Shown here piece by piece: positions 33,357-42,770 of a stretch of 47,552 bases of DNA (within the stretch, counting starts at the first letter, position 1; each line of letters starts with the position of its first letter). Origin of the DNA: an uncultured beta proteobacterium (GTDB lineage: Bacteria > Pseudomonadota > Gammaproteobacteria > Burkholderiales > Burkholderiaceae_C); assembly GCA_903914175.1 (NCBI GenBank), contig CAIWNX010000257.1, positions 1-47,552 on the forward strand, written 5' to 3'. Position numbers and translations under genes: made by a program. The notes under the pieces are model-generated. The model saw only the letters and a list, made by a program, of their open reading frames with translations. It searched no databases and was not told the origin of the DNA.

Positions 33357-34148
33357 CTACTGAAGCAGTAGGGTTTGCGCGGCGTCAAGCTCGACGCCGA
33401 TGACGCGGGCCTGCCCGGCCAACAGGCTCAGGTACTGGCGCAAGGCGGTGACGTAGGTAGTCTGGCGCAAGGCCATGGTGACTGCGCCGTGCACGGCTTC
33501 GAAAGCCTGGACCACACCAGCCTGGCGTTCCAGCACTTCGACCACATGAAAGCCGAAGCGGCTGTGCACCAGACGTGGCAGCACGCCGACATCGGTCTGT
33601 CCGAACAATTCCTTGGCGAATTCCGGCGCGCAGTCGCTCGCGATCAGCCAGCCAAGCGCGCCGCCATCGGCACCACTCGGGCAGTTCGACAGTGTGCCCG
33701 CAGCCGTGGCAAAGCGGCTGTCGGCGTTGCTGCCATCGTGGCAGCGCACATCGAGCAGACAGGCTTCAGCGCGCTGGCGCAAAGCGGCGACATCGACGCC
33801 GGGTGTCACGGCAAACAGGACGTGGCGCACGTGGATTTTTTCACCGCTGCTGTAGCGCGCCAGATTGGCTGCGTGGTGGCGCTGGCAAGCTTCTTGTGAA
33901 GGTTCAGGAATGGCAAGTGCTTGTTCCAGCAGTTGCTCGACGGCATTGCTGGAGGCCTCGCTCAGGATGCCATCGGTGGCTGGCGTGTCACTGGCGTCCA
34001 GAAGGCCCTCGGCCATGGCGGCCTGGCGCAGCAGTTCGGCACAAGCGCGCTGGCGCAGTTCCTCGGCGCTCAGGGTTTCGTCTTCCCGGTTGAGGGCAAC
34101 GCCGTTGATGCTGGCGATGGACGCGCGGGTGGCAGATTGGAGTTCCAT
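33357..34148 (-). CDS. Parvulin-type (NifM/PpiC-like) peptidyl-prolyl isomerase of the nar operon
   Basis: A 263-residue protein with an N-terminal helical region (about 1-110) and a C-terminal rotamase domain: KIHVRHVLFAVTPGVDVAALR, GTLSNCPSGADGGALGWL and LVHSRFGFHVVEVLER are the parvulin signatures. No signal peptide is seen, so it acts in the cytoplasm like NifM. It starts 10 nt after narI with GAGGAT ahead of ATG 34148, so it is the last gene of the nitrate reductase operon and probably helps fold or mature a Nar subunit. Four cysteines (LLDVRCHD, NCPSG, SDCAP and the N-terminal region) are noticeable but form no known motif. Confidence 0.9.
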   Translation of the reverse strand: MELQSATRASIASINGVALNREDETLSAEELRQRACAELLRQAAMAEGLLDASDTPATDGILSEASSNAVEQLLEQALAIPEPSQEACQRHHAANLARYSSGEKIHVRHVLFAVTPGVDVAALRQRAEACLLDVRCHDGSNADSRFATAAGTLSNCPSGADGGALGWLIASDCAPEFAKELFGQTDVGVLPRLVHSRFGFHVVEVLERQAGVVQAFEAVHGAVTMALRQTTYVTALRQYLSLLAGQARVIGVELDAAQTLLLQ

Positions 34149-34158
34149 GAGCTGATCC

Positions 34159-34893
34159 TCAAACGCCAGCGCCAGGACGACGCGGTTGGTTTTGCCCAGC
34201 GGGCACGTTCAGGCGCCTGGCGCGCACCACCTGGTACGGACGGATCAGGTAGGCCAGCGTGCCAAAGCCGCTCCAGACATGGACCAGACGCGTGAACGGA
34301 AAGATCAGGAAGATGCTCATGCCCAGAAACATGTGCGCCTTGAAAATCCAGCCGACATCGGTCAGCAGTTCGGCGGCGCCGCCACGGAAGGTGACGATGC
34401 GCTGCGCCCATTCGCCCAGCGTCATCATCATCCCGCCGTCCAGGTGCTGCCCCGACACCGGAACCGTGGCCAGCCCAAGCGCGAACTGCAGCCAGAGCAG
34501 CACCAGCAGCACGATGTCGCTGGTCCTGGAGTTGATGCGGATGCGCGGCTCAAAGAGGCGCCGGTGCAGCAGCAGGCTGGCGCCGATGAAGCCGGCCACG
34601 CCGGCCGCGCCACCCGTGATCATGGCCATCAACTGCTTGTCATGCGCGCTGGTGAAGTGCTCGTAGATGAAGTGCGGTGTCAAGAGGCCAGCCGAGTGAC
34701 CAAAGAACAGGAACAGCGCGCCGATGTGAAACAGGTTGGAGCCCCAGCGCAACTGACCGGCCTTGAGCAATTGCGACGAGTCGCTTTTCCAGGTGTACTG
34801 ATCGCGCTCGAAGCGCATCAGACTGCCCAGCAGAAAGACGCTCAGGCAGATGTAGGGATACAGGCCAAACAGGAAGTGGTCGATTGCGTTCAT
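34159..34893 (-). CDS. narI: Respiratory nitrate reductase gamma subunit (cytochrome b)
   Basis: A 244-residue membrane subunit that takes electrons from quinol to NarH through two b hemes. Five helices are visible. The heme-ligand histidines fall in NLFHIGALFLFFGHSAGLL (helix 2) and in the last helix, LIFPFTRLVHVWSGF. ATG 34893 was chosen because it overlaps the narJ stop as ATGA and gives the usual N-terminus MNAIDHFLFGLYPYICLSVF; the frame is open further upstream, but only inside narJ. The C-terminal tail is basic and cytoplasmic. Translationally coupled to narJ. Confidence 0.96.
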   Translation of the reverse strand: MNAIDHFLFGLYPYICLSVFLLGSLMRFERDQYTWKSDSSQLLKAGQLRWGSNLFHIGALFLFFGHSAGLLTPHFIYEHFTSAHDKQLMAMITGGAAGVAGFIGASLLLHRRLFEPRIRINSRTSDIVLLVLLWLQFALGLATVPVSGQHLDGGMMMTLGEWAQRIVTFRGGAAELLTDVGWIFKAHMFLGMSIFLIFPFTRLVHVWSGFGTLAYLIRPYQVVRARRLNVPAGQNQPRRPGAGV

Positions 34894-35612
34894 GCTGTGA
34901 CTCCGGCGTTTGCGGCCTTCGCGCTGGCGCGCGCGGCATCGTTCTTGACAAAGTGAATCGGCTGCGCCTGACCCGGCGTGGCCTGGCCCTTGACGGAACA
35001 ACCACCGAACACCACGGGCTCTTCCCAACTGGCGTCGATCGCCTCGTCGGGCACGACCTTGATGGCCTGTGCTTTTTCACCGCTGAGTTCGAGCAGGGCG
35101 CCGAGCACGCTGGCGTAGGCGCTTTCGCGCTGTTGCAAGGCGCTGAAGATGGCGTTGAAGATGTGTGCCATCTCAGCGAGAAAAGCGCGCGCCTCGCGTG
35201 GCGGCTGCGTCGAGACGAATTCCAGCAGAACCGGCAGGTAGTCCGGCAGCTCGCCCGGTGCCAGAAAGAGCCCGGCCTTCTCATACGTCTGCGTCAGGTC
35301 GATCATGGCCGGCCCGCGATCGCGCGAATCGCCATGCACGTGCTCGAACAAATGCAGCGACGTGGCGCGGCCACGATCAAACAGTTCGACGTAGGCGCTC
35401 TCAATGTCGATGCGGTTCGGATGGGCCAGGCTGCGCATCAGCGCATCGAGCTCGGCCAAGCGCGCCGGTGCCAGGCTGTTTTGCGCATGCAGGGCTTCGC
35501 GCAGGTCGGCCAGGTCGGCCTGCAACTCTGCGTCGGGGTAGGCCAGCAGCCGCGCCAGCACGCGCAGGCTGATCGAGACATCGGGAAGTGAGGACAGTAG
35601 CGACATGGTCAT
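34890..35612 (-). CDS. narJ: Nitrate reductase molybdenum-cofactor assembly chaperone
   Basis: A 240-residue TorD/NarJ-family chaperone needed to insert the molybdenum cofactor into NarG before membrane docking. Typical features are RVLARLLAYPDAELQADL at the N-terminus, the central LYAFEHVHGDSRDRGPAMIDL-like stretch (LFEHVHGDSRDRGPAM) and LPDYLPVLLEFVS. The ATG at 35612 overlaps the narH stop and its own TGA overlaps narI, both as ATGA, so the stoichiometry is set by coupled translation. The C-terminal 35 residues are Ala/Lys-rich and poorly conserved. Confidence 0.95.
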   Translation of the reverse strand: MTMSLLSSLPDVSISLRVLARLLAYPDAELQADLADLREALHAQNSLAPARLAELDALMRSLAHPNRIDIESAYVELFDRGRATSLHLFEHVHGDSRDRGPAMIDLTQTYEKAGLFLAPGELPDYLPVLLEFVSTQPPREARAFLAEMAHIFNAIFSALQQRESAYASVLGALLELSGEKAQAIKVVPDEAIDASWEEPVVFGGCSVKGQATPGQAQPIHFVKNDAARASAKAANAGVTA

Positions 35613-37132
35613 ACTCCTGCTTTGATTGGGATCGTGCGGCGCTTTGGCCCGCCAAAAAGGCTGGCTTCACTTGCGCCGTCGGAGCAGCCGTTGCCAAACG
35701 AGAAGCCGCAGCCGCCACGCATGTCGAAGGTGTCTTCGGCGTATTCGCGGTGCGTGCTCGGGATCACGAAGCGGTCCTCGTAGTTGGCGATCGCCATCAC
35801 GTGGTACATCTCCTCAACCTCGGCCTGCGTCATCTGCACCTGATCCAGTGCCGCGGTGTTGATGCGCCCCTCCACATGCTTCTCGCGCTGGTAGGCCCGC
35901 ATGGCGAGCATGCGCTCAAGCGCGCGCTCAACCGGCTGCGTGTCGCCAGCGGTCAGCAGATTGGCCAGGTACTTGACCGGGATGCGCAACTGCTTGACGT
36001 CCGGGATCTCGCCATTGATGCCAATGTGGCCGGCGTTGGCAGCGGCGCTGATGGGCGACAGTGGCGGCACGTACCAGACCATCGGCAGCGTGCGGTACTC
36101 GGGGTGCAGCGGCAGCGCCACTTTCCACTCCACTGCCATCTTGTAAACCGGGCTCTTGCGCGCGGCCTGCAGCCACTGCTCGGGAATGCCGTCCAGGCGC
36201 GCCTGTTCGATCACCTTGGGGTCGTTTGGATCGAGGAAGATGTCGAGCTGCGCCTGGTACAGATCACGGTCGTGCTCGGTGGCGGCGGCGGCCTCGATGC
36301 GGTCCGCATCGTAAAGCAGTACGCCAAGGTAGCGGATGCGTCCGACGCAGGTCTCGGAGCACACCGTCGGCTGTCCGGCTTCGATGCGCGGGTAGCAGAA
36401 GATGCACTTCTCGGCCTTGCCGGACTTCCAGTTGTAGTAAATCTTCTTGTACGGGCAGGCGCTGACACACATGCGCCAGCCGCGGCACTTGTCCTGGTCG
36501 ATCAGCACGATGCCGTCTTCCTCGCGCTTGTAGATCGAGCCCGACGGGCAACTCGCCACACAGGCCGGGTTCAGGCAGTGCTCGCACAAGCGCGGCAAGT
36601 ACATCATGAAGGTGTTTTCGAACTGACCGTAGATGTCGTTCTGGATGTCGTCGAAGTTCTTGTCCTTGCGCCGTTTGGAAAATTCGCCGCCCAGCAGTTC
36701 TTCCCAGTTCGGACCCCATTCGATCTTCTCCATGCGCTGACCCGTGATCAGGCTGCGCGCACGCGCCGTCGGCACCGTCTTCGATTCGGGCGCCGATTGC
36801 AGGTGCGCGTAGTCGAAGGTGAAGGGCTCGTAGTAGTCATCGATCTCGGGCAGGTTCGGGTTCGCAAAGATGCGCATCAGCAGTTTCCAGCGCGCGCCCT
36901 GGCGCGGCTCGATCTTGCCGCTCTGCTTGCGAATCCAGCCGCCATTCCATTTGTCCTGGTTCTCCCACTCCTTGGGGTAACCAATGCCGGGTTTGGTCTC
37001 GACGTTGTTGAACCAGGCGTATTCCATGCCGGGACGATTGGTCCAGACGTTCTTGCAGGTGACCGAACAGGTGTGGCAGCCGATGCACTTGTCCAGGTTC
37101 AGCACCATGCCGATTTGCGCGCGTATTTTCAT
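35609..37132 (-). CDS. narH: Respiratory nitrate reductase beta subunit (iron-sulfur)
   Basis: A 507-residue electron-transfer subunit with four Fe-S clusters. Cysteine groups: CIGCHTCSVTCKNVW (from about residue 17), CEHCLNPACVASCPSG, CRGWRMCVSACPYKK and CIFCYPRIEAG with CSETCVGRIRYLG. The Trp in CRGWRMC replaces a cysteine, the mark of the [3Fe-4S] cluster in NarH. MKIRAQIGMVLNLDKCIGCH is the standard N-terminus. It links NarI hemes to NarG on the cytoplasmic side of the membrane. ATG 37132 overlaps the narG stop (ATGA), and its own stop overlaps narJ. Confidence 0.98.
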   Translation of the reverse strand: MKIRAQIGMVLNLDKCIGCHTCSVTCKNVWTNRPGMEYAWFNNVETKPGIGYPKEWENQDKWNGGWIRKQSGKIEPRQGARWKLLMRIFANPNLPEIDDYYEPFTFDYAHLQSAPESKTVPTARARSLITGQRMEKIEWGPNWEELLGGEFSKRRKDKNFDDIQNDIYGQFENTFMMYLPRLCEHCLNPACVASCPSGSIYKREEDGIVLIDQDKCRGWRMCVSACPYKKIYYNWKSGKAEKCIFCYPRIEAGQPTVCSETCVGRIRYLGVLLYDADRIEAAAATEHDRDLYQAQLDIFLDPNDPKVIEQARLDGIPEQWLQAARKSPVYKMAVEWKVALPLHPEYRTLPMVWYVPPLSPISAAANAGHIGINGEIPDVKQLRIPVKYLANLLTAGDTQPVERALERMLAMRAYQREKHVEGRINTAALDQVQMTQAEVEEMYHVMAIANYEDRFVIPSTHREYAEDTFDMRGGCGFSFGNGCSDGASEASLFGGPKRRTIPIKAGV

Positions 37133-40100
37133 GATGCTGTTCCTTCTTCCATCCAGTCAACCTTGTTCATCTTGCGCACCACCACGAACTCGTCGCGGTT
37201 GGTGCCTATCGTTCCGTAGTAGTTGAAGCCGTAGCTGAACTGCGCGTAGCCGCCGATCATGTGCGTGGGTTTCAATACGATGCGCGTCACCGAGTTGTGG
37301 ATGCCGCCGCGCATGCCGGTGATCTCCGAGCCCGGTGTGTTGATGATCTTTTCCTGTGCGTGGTACATCATCACCATGCCCGGATTGACGCGCTGGCTGA
37401 CGATGGCGCGCGCTGCAATCGCGCCGTTGATGTTGAACAGCTCGACCCAATCGTTGTCCACAATGCTGGCGCGCTTGGCGTCGTCTTCGCTGAGCCAGAT
37501 CACCGGGCCGCCGCGGCTCAGCGTGAGCATCATCAGGTTGTCGCTGTAGGTCGAGTGGATGCCCCACTTCTGGTGCGGCGTGATGAAGTTCAGCGCGATC
37601 TCGGTGTTGCCATTGGGCTTGATGCCGTGGATGCCGGCCGTGGTCTTGAGGTCAACCGGTGGCCGGTAGCTGCAAAAGCCTTCGCCAAACGCGCTCATCC
37701 ACGGGTGGTCCATGTAGAACTGCTGGCGCCCGGTCAGCGTGCGCCAGGGGATCATCTCGTGCACGTTGGTGTAGCCGGCGTTGTAGGAGACGGTCTCAGA
37801 CTCGATGCCGCTCCAGGTTGGCGAGCTGATGATTTTGCGCGGCTGCGCCTGGATGTCGCGAAAGCGAATCTTCTCGTCTTCGCGGTACAGCGCGAGGTGC
37901 GTGTGATCGAGTCCAGTCTGCTTGCCCAGCGCCTGCCAGGCTTTCACCGCCACATGGCCGTTGGTTTCCGGTGCGAGTTGCAGCACGACTTCGCAGGCAT
38001 CAATGTCGGTGTCGATCCTGGGCATACCGCAGCTCACGCCTTCAGCTAGCTCCAGCCCGTTCAATTCGCCGAGTTGACGCACTTCGGTCTGCGTGTTCCA
38101 GGCGATGCCCTTGCCGCCGTTACCGACCTTGTTCATCAGCGGACCCAGTGCCGTGAAGCGTTTGTAGGTGTTGGGGTAGTCGCGCTCCACCACCGCCATG
38201 TTGGGTGCGGTCTTGCCCGGAATCAGGTCGATCTCGCCGCGCTTCCAGTCCTGCACGCCAAAGGGTTGCGCCAGTTCGGCGGGGGAGTCGTGCATCAAGG
38301 GCGAGAGCACCATCTCGCGCTCGACACCGAGATGGCCGACGCAGACTTCGCTGAACTTCTTCGCAAAGCCCTTGTAGATTTCCCAGTCGCTGCGCGATTG
38401 CCAGGCCGGGTCCACCGCAGTCGAGAGCGGGTGGATGAAGGGGTGCATGTCGCTGGTGTTGAGGTCGTTCTTCTCGTACCAGGTGGCGGTGGGCAGCACG
38501 ATGTCGGAGTAGAGGCAGGTCGTGCTCATGCGGAAATCCAGCGTCACCACCAGATCGAGCTTGCCCTCAGGCGCCTTGTCGTGCCAGACCACTTCAGTCG
38601 GTTTCGCTTCATCGTGACCGAGGTCCTTGCCCTGCACGCCATGCGCCGTGCCGAGCAGGTGTTTGAGGAAATACTCGTGCCCCTTGCCGCTGGAGCCCAG
38701 GATGTTGGAGCGCCAGACAAACATGTTGCGCGGCCAGTTGTCGGGGTGGTCCGGGTCTTCGCAGCTCATCGCCAGCGTGCCGTCTTTGAGGCTCTTGACG
38801 GCGTAGTCTTTGGCTTCCATGCCGGCGGCGGCAGCGTCGCGTACCACCTGCAGCGGATTGGTCTTGAGCTGCGGCGCTGACGGCAGCCAGCCCATGCGCT
38901 CGGCGCGCACGTTGTAGTCGATCATGCTGCCGGCGTACAGCTTCTTGTCGGCCAGGGGCGAGAGCACTTCTTCCATGCCAAGCTTCTCGTAGCGCCACTG
39001 GTCGGTGTGCGCATAAAAGAAACTGGTCGAGTTCATTTGCCGGGGCGGACGGATCCAGTCCAGCGCAAAGGCCAGTGCGGTCCAGCCGGTTTGCGGGCGC
39101 AGCTTTTCCTGGCCCACGTAATGCGCCCAGCCGCCGCCGCTCTGGCCGATGCAGCCGCACATCATCAGCATGTTGATGACGCCACGGTAGTTCATGTCGG
39201 CGTGGTACCAGTGGTTCATGGCCGCGCCGATGATGACCATCGACTTGCCCTGCGTCTTGTCGGCGTTGTCGGCAAACTGGCGCGCCACCGTGATCAACTG
39301 CTCGCGCGGCGTGCCGGTGATGCGTTCCTGCCAGGCCGGTGTGTAGGGCGTGTCGTCGTTGAAGTCTTTGGCCGCCATCTCGCCGGGCAGACCGCGCGCC
39401 ACGCCGTAGTTGGCGACCTGCAGGTCAAACACCGTGGCCACCAGCGCCTCGCGCTTGTCGCCTTCCTTGCCCAGCGCAATGCGCTGCACCGGCACCGTGC
39501 GCACCAGCACGTTGTTGCTGGCGTCACCCGATGCGTTGTTCGGAAAGTGTTCGCTCTCGATGCCACCGAAGTAGGGGAAGCCGACCTTGGCCGTGTCAAT
39601 GCTGGCGTTCTCGCCTTCCATCACCGTGAGCTTGAGCTTGACATCATTGCCATGGCGCGCTTCCTTGGCCTGCAGGTTCCACTGACCCTGGTCGGCACGG
39701 CCGTCCGCACCCCAGCGAAAGCCAATGGCGCCCATCGGCAGCACGACCTTGCCGCTCTCGTCGAGCGCAACCGTTTTCCATTCCGGGTTGTTGGCAGCGC
39801 CGAGCTTGCCATTGAAGTCGGAGGCGCGCAGGTAGCGGTCCGGCACCAGCACCGTTTCGCCGCTCGGTAGTTGATGTTCTTTCAGCATCACCAGCATTGG
39901 CATGTCGGTGTAGCGGCGCACGTAGTTGTCAAAGTAGGCGCTACGGGGCTTGCCGTTTTCCGGGAAATAGAACTCCTTCAGGATGACGTGCCCCATGGCC
40001 ATGGCGACGGCAGCGTCGGTGCCTTGCTTGGGTTTCATCCAGATGTCGGAGAGCTTGGCCACTTCCGAATAGTCGGGCGTGACCGCCACCGTCTTCGTGC

Positions 40101-40920
40101 CCTTGTAGCGCACCTCGGTGAAGAAGTGCGCATCGGGCGTGCGCGTTTGCGGCACGTTGGAGCCCCAGGCAATGATGTAGCTCGAGTTGTACCAGTCGGC
40201 CGATTCGGGCACGTCGGTTTGCTCGCCCCAGATCTGCGGGCTGGCCGGCGGCAGGTCGCAGTACCAGTCGTAAAAACTCATGCTGACGCCGCCGATCAGG
40301 CTCAGGTAGCGACTGCCCGCTGCGTACGACACCATCGACATGGCAGGAATCGGCGAGAAGCCGATGATGCGGTCAGGGCCGTGTTGTTTGATGGTGTAGA
40401 CGTTGGCTGCCGCCACCATCTCGTTGACTTCGTCCCAGCTCGAGCGCACAAAGCCACCCAGGCCGCGCACGCTCTGGTATTCCTTGCGCTTTTCATCGGA
40501 CTGCGCAATCGAGGCCCAGGCATCGACCGGGTCGTTCGACAGACGCGCCTCGCGCCAGAGTTTGAGCAGGCGACCGCGCACCATCGGGTACTTGACGCGG
40601 TTTGCGCTGTACAGATACCAGCTGTAGCTGGCCCCGCGCGAACAGCCGCGCGGCTCGTGGTTGGGCATGTCCCAGCGGGTGCGGGGGTAATCGGTCTGCT
40701 GGGTTTCCCAAGTGACGATGCCGCCCTTGACGTAAATCTTCCAGGAGCAGGAACCCGTGCAGTTGACGCCGTGTGTCGAGCGCACGATCTTGTCATGCGC
40801 CCAGCGGTCGCGGTAAGCGTCCTCCCAGGTCCGGTCCTCGCCGGTGGCCACGCCATGCTCGCCGGAGAACGGCTCGCGGGCGTTAGAAAAATAACTGAGT
40901 CGATCGAGAAAGTGGCTCAT
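37129..40920 (-). CDS. narG: Respiratory nitrate reductase alpha subunit (Mo-bisMGD catalytic)
   Basis: A 1263-residue molybdoenzyme that reduces nitrate to nitrite in the cytoplasm during anaerobic respiration. The FS0 cluster ligands are His50, Cys54, Cys58 and Cys93 (STHGVNCTGSCSW, EPRGCSRG), and the molybdenum ligand is Asp222 (YCDLPPASPQ), the same numbers as in E. coli NarG. Further signatures are NSSYIIAWGSNVPQTRTPDA, GAAMNHWYHADMNYR and CGCIGQSGGGWAHYVGQEK. The N-terminus has no twin-arginine signal, fitting the cytoplasmic membrane-bound type. AGAGGT precedes ATG 40920. REP-like repeats separate it from narK2, so it may have its own transcript end or start in the 186-bp gap. Confidence 0.99.
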   Translation of the reverse strand: MSHFLDRLSYFSNAREPFSGEHGVATGEDRTWEDAYRDRWAHDKIVRSTHGVNCTGSCSWKIYVKGGIVTWETQQTDYPRTRWDMPNHEPRGCSRGASYSWYLYSANRVKYPMVRGRLLKLWREARLSNDPVDAWASIAQSDEKRKEYQSVRGLGGFVRSSWDEVNEMVAAANVYTIKQHGPDRIIGFSPIPAMSMVSYAAGSRYLSLIGGVSMSFYDWYCDLPPASPQIWGEQTDVPESADWYNSSYIIAWGSNVPQTRTPDAHFFTEVRYKGTKTVAVTPDYSEVAKLSDIWMKPKQGTDAAVAMAMGHVILKEFYFPENGKPRSAYFDNYVRRYTDMPMLVMLKEHQLPSGETVLVPDRYLRASDFNGKLGAANNPEWKTVALDESGKVVLPMGAIGFRWGADGRADQGQWNLQAKEARHGNDVKLKLTVMEGENASIDTAKVGFPYFGGIESEHFPNNASGDASNNVLVRTVPVQRIALGKEGDKREALVATVFDLQVANYGVARGLPGEMAAKDFNDDTPYTPAWQERITGTPREQLITVARQFADNADKTQGKSMVIIGAAMNHWYHADMNYRGVINMLMMCGCIGQSGGGWAHYVGQEKLRPQTGWTALAFALDWIRPPRQMNSTSFFYAHTDQWRYEKLGMEEVLSPLADKKLYAGSMIDYNVRAERMGWLPSAPQLKTNPLQVVRDAAAAGMEAKDYAVKSLKDGTLAMSCEDPDHPDNWPRNMFVWRSNILGSSGKGHEYFLKHLLGTAHGVQGKDLGHDEAKPTEVVWHDKAPEGKLDLVVTLDFRMSTTCLYSDIVLPTATWYEKNDLNTSDMHPFIHPLSTAVDPAWQSRSDWEIYKGFAKKFSEVCVGHLGVEREMVLSPLMHDSPAELAQPFGVQDWKRGEIDLIPGKTAPNMAVVERDYPNTYKRFTALGPLMNKVGNGGKGIAWNTQTEVRQLGELNGLELAEGVSCGMPRIDTDIDACEVVLQLAPETNGHVAVKAWQALGKQTGLDHTHLALYREDEKIRFRDIQAQPRKIISSPTWSGIESETVSYNAGYTNVHEMIPWRTLTGRQQFYMDHPWMSAFGEGFCSYRPPVDLKTTAGIHGIKPNGNTEIALNFITPHQKWGIHSTYSDNLMMLTLSRGGPVIWLSEDDAKRASIVDNDWVELFNINGAIAARAIVSQRVNPGMVMMYHAQEKIINTPGSEITGMRGGIHNSVTRIVLKPTHMIGGYAQFSYGFNYYGTIGTNRDEFVVVRKMNKVDWMEEGTAS

Positions 40921-40999
40921 GGGATACCTCTACATAAATGACTGATTGCGCAAAGATTTATCGCTGTGTTAACCGGGCTGTCATGGCGTCCTTCTGCAG

Positions 41000-41098
41000 T
41001 TGTCATCCCGGACTTGATCCGGGATCCATGGATTGCGGGTCAAGCCCGCAATGACAACTAAACAGGTCCGGGATGACAACCGTTGTCCGCGATGACAG
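41000..41098. repeat. REP/BIME-like palindromic repeats, GTCATCCCGG family, locus 2
   Basis: TTGTCATCCCGGACTTGATC begins the first unit, followed by a variant unit (TGGATTGCGGGTCAAGCCCG, then CAATGACAAC), a third GTCCGGGATGACAAC, and a shorter GCGATGACAG. The cluster starts 8 nt after the narK2 stop, inside the narK2-narG gap. Its first unit matches 20087-20115 and its second unit matches the variant at 44275-44305. Confidence 0.85.
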
Positions 41099-41106
41099 CA
41101 GCTGGG

Positions 41107-42735
41107 TCATGGGTTTTTTATTTCCGAGCCAGCGCGCAGGTAGAACCACCAGTTCAACACCAGGCACAGGGCGTAGAAAACGGCAAAGCCGTACATCGCC
41201 ATCTGCGGCGTGCCGGCCTTGATCTGGTCGCCGATCACCACCGGGGCGATGAAGGCACCGTAGGCGGCGACGGCCGAAGTCCAGCCCAGCACCGGTCCCG
41301 CTTGCTGGCGGTCAAAGATGACGCCGATGGTGCGAAAGGTCGAGCCGTTGCCGATGCCGCTGGCAGCGAACAGCAGCACGAACAGCCACATAAAGGTCGA
41401 GAAATATTGCTCCGGCGCGGCCGAGCCGTAGGCCTGCATCATCACGTAGCCGACGGCGCCCGAGGCCACGACCATGACGGCCGAGATCACCTGCGTCACG
41501 ATCGAGCCGCCGACCTTGTCCGCGATCCAGCCGCCCACCGGGCGGATCAGCGCGCCGACAAAGGGGCCGATCCAGGCGTAGGTCAGAGCCGAGGGCGCGT
41601 TCGGATTTTTCAGCGTGTGCTGCAGGACGCCGGCGGCATCGGGTACATGGCTGATGCCGAAGATGACGGTGATGGAAAGCGGCAGCGCCATCGAGAAGCC
41701 GATGAAGGAGCCGAAGGTCACGATGTAGAGCAGCGTGAGCGACCAGGTGTGCTTGTTCTTGAAGATCTCGAACTGCTTGGCGATATTGCCTTTCATTTCG
41801 CCAAAGGCCGCCAGCTTCATCGCCGCCAGCGTGGCCACGATGGTCAGCGGCAGCGCCACCCACATATTGAGCAGACCCAGACCGGTCGGCGCCGGCAGAT
41901 AGAGGTACAGACCCAACAGACCGATGACGCAGGCAATGCCCCACAGGTAAATGATCTTGCTGAAGGCGGCCAGCGTGCCGCCATAGTTGGGCGAGAGCGG
42001 CAACAGGTTGTTCATGCCAAACCAGGCCGCCACCACCAGCGGCAGCAGAATCGCGGCCCAGATGAAGCCGGCGTTCTGGATGAAGGTGGGCGTGCCGGCG
42101 ACGATTTTGCCCATGATCCAGCCGCTGTCTTTGAGCAGCACCATCGAGCCGCCACCCGCTGCGCCAAACAGGCCAACCGTCATCACCAGCGGTATCAGTA
42201 CCTGCATCGTGGTGACACCAAAATTGCCCAGGCCGGCGTTCAGTCCCAGACCCGTGCCCTGCAAGCGTTTCGGGAAGAAGCCGGTGATGTTGGACATGGA
42301 GCAGGCAAAGTTGCCACCGCCAATGCCGCTGAGAAAAGCGCAGGCCTGGAACACCCATAAGGGCGTGCTCTTGTCCTGCAGCGCAAAGCCGGTCCACAGC
42401 GCCGGAATGATGAGCAGCGCGGAGGTCAGGAAGATGGTGTTGCGACCACCCGCCAGGCGAATGAAGAAGGAGGCCGGGATGCGCATGGTGGCACCCATCA
42501 GGCCGGCAATCGCGGTCAGCGTGAACATGTCGGAGGGCTTGAACGGAAAGCCCAGATTCAGCATCTGCACGGTGATGATGCCCCACATGGCCCAGACGGC
42601 AAAGCCGCACAGCAGATTGGGGATCGAGATCCACAGATTGCGGTTGGCAATCTTCTTGCCACTGTCGTTCCAGAATGGTTCGTCTTCAGGGCGCCAGTCG
42701 GCGATGTCAGCGCCGGAGTAGGTGGTATTGGCCAT
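41107..42735 (-). CDS. narK2: Nitrate/nitrite antiporter, NarK2-type MFS
   Basis: A 542-residue major facilitator with about 12-14 helices and a longer N-terminus and central loops than the other NarK here. Signatures are the NNP-family nitrate motifs GIGGGNFACSMSNITGFFP (helix 5) and GNGSTFRTIGVIF (helix 11), with arginines in LMGATMRIPASF and FVGALIRPVGGWIADKVGG. Type II NarK proteins usually exchange incoming nitrate for nitrite made by NarGHI. It is 35 nt downstream of narK1 and upstream of narG, in one direction. In several betaproteobacteria and Paracoccus the two types are fused; here they are separate genes. Confidence 0.94.
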   Translation of the reverse strand: MANTTYSGADIADWRPEDEPFWNDSGKKIANRNLWISIPNLLCGFAVWAMWGIITVQMLNLGFPFKPSDMFTLTAIAGLMGATMRIPASFFIRLAGGRNTIFLTSALLIIPALWTGFALQDKSTPLWVFQACAFLSGIGGGNFACSMSNITGFFPKRLQGTGLGLNAGLGNFGVTTMQVLIPLVMTVGLFGAAGGGSMVLLKDSGWIMGKIVAGTPTFIQNAGFIWAAILLPLVVAAWFGMNNLLPLSPNYGGTLAAFSKIIYLWGIACVIGLLGLYLYLPAPTGLGLLNMWVALPLTIVATLAAMKLAAFGEMKGNIAKQFEIFKNKHTWSLTLLYIVTFGSFIGFSMALPLSITVIFGISHVPDAAGVLQHTLKNPNAPSALTYAWIGPFVGALIRPVGGWIADKVGGSIVTQVISAVMVVASGAVGYVMMQAYGSAAPEQYFSTFMWLFVLLFAASGIGNGSTFRTIGVIFDRQQAGPVLGWTSAVAAYGAFIAPVVIGDQIKAGTPQMAMYGFAVFYALCLVLNWWFYLRAGSEIKNP

Positions 42736-42770
42736 GGTGTGCTTTCAGAAAATGAAGATTGCGGGTCGTG

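Noticed and set aside
40921-41106. FNR/DNR binding site before narG
   Set aside because: Only a partial half-site (ATCAG next to TTTGCGCA) was found; the TTGAT-N4-ATCAA dyad is not present. A half-site TTGAG near 44110 before narK1 was also judged too weak.
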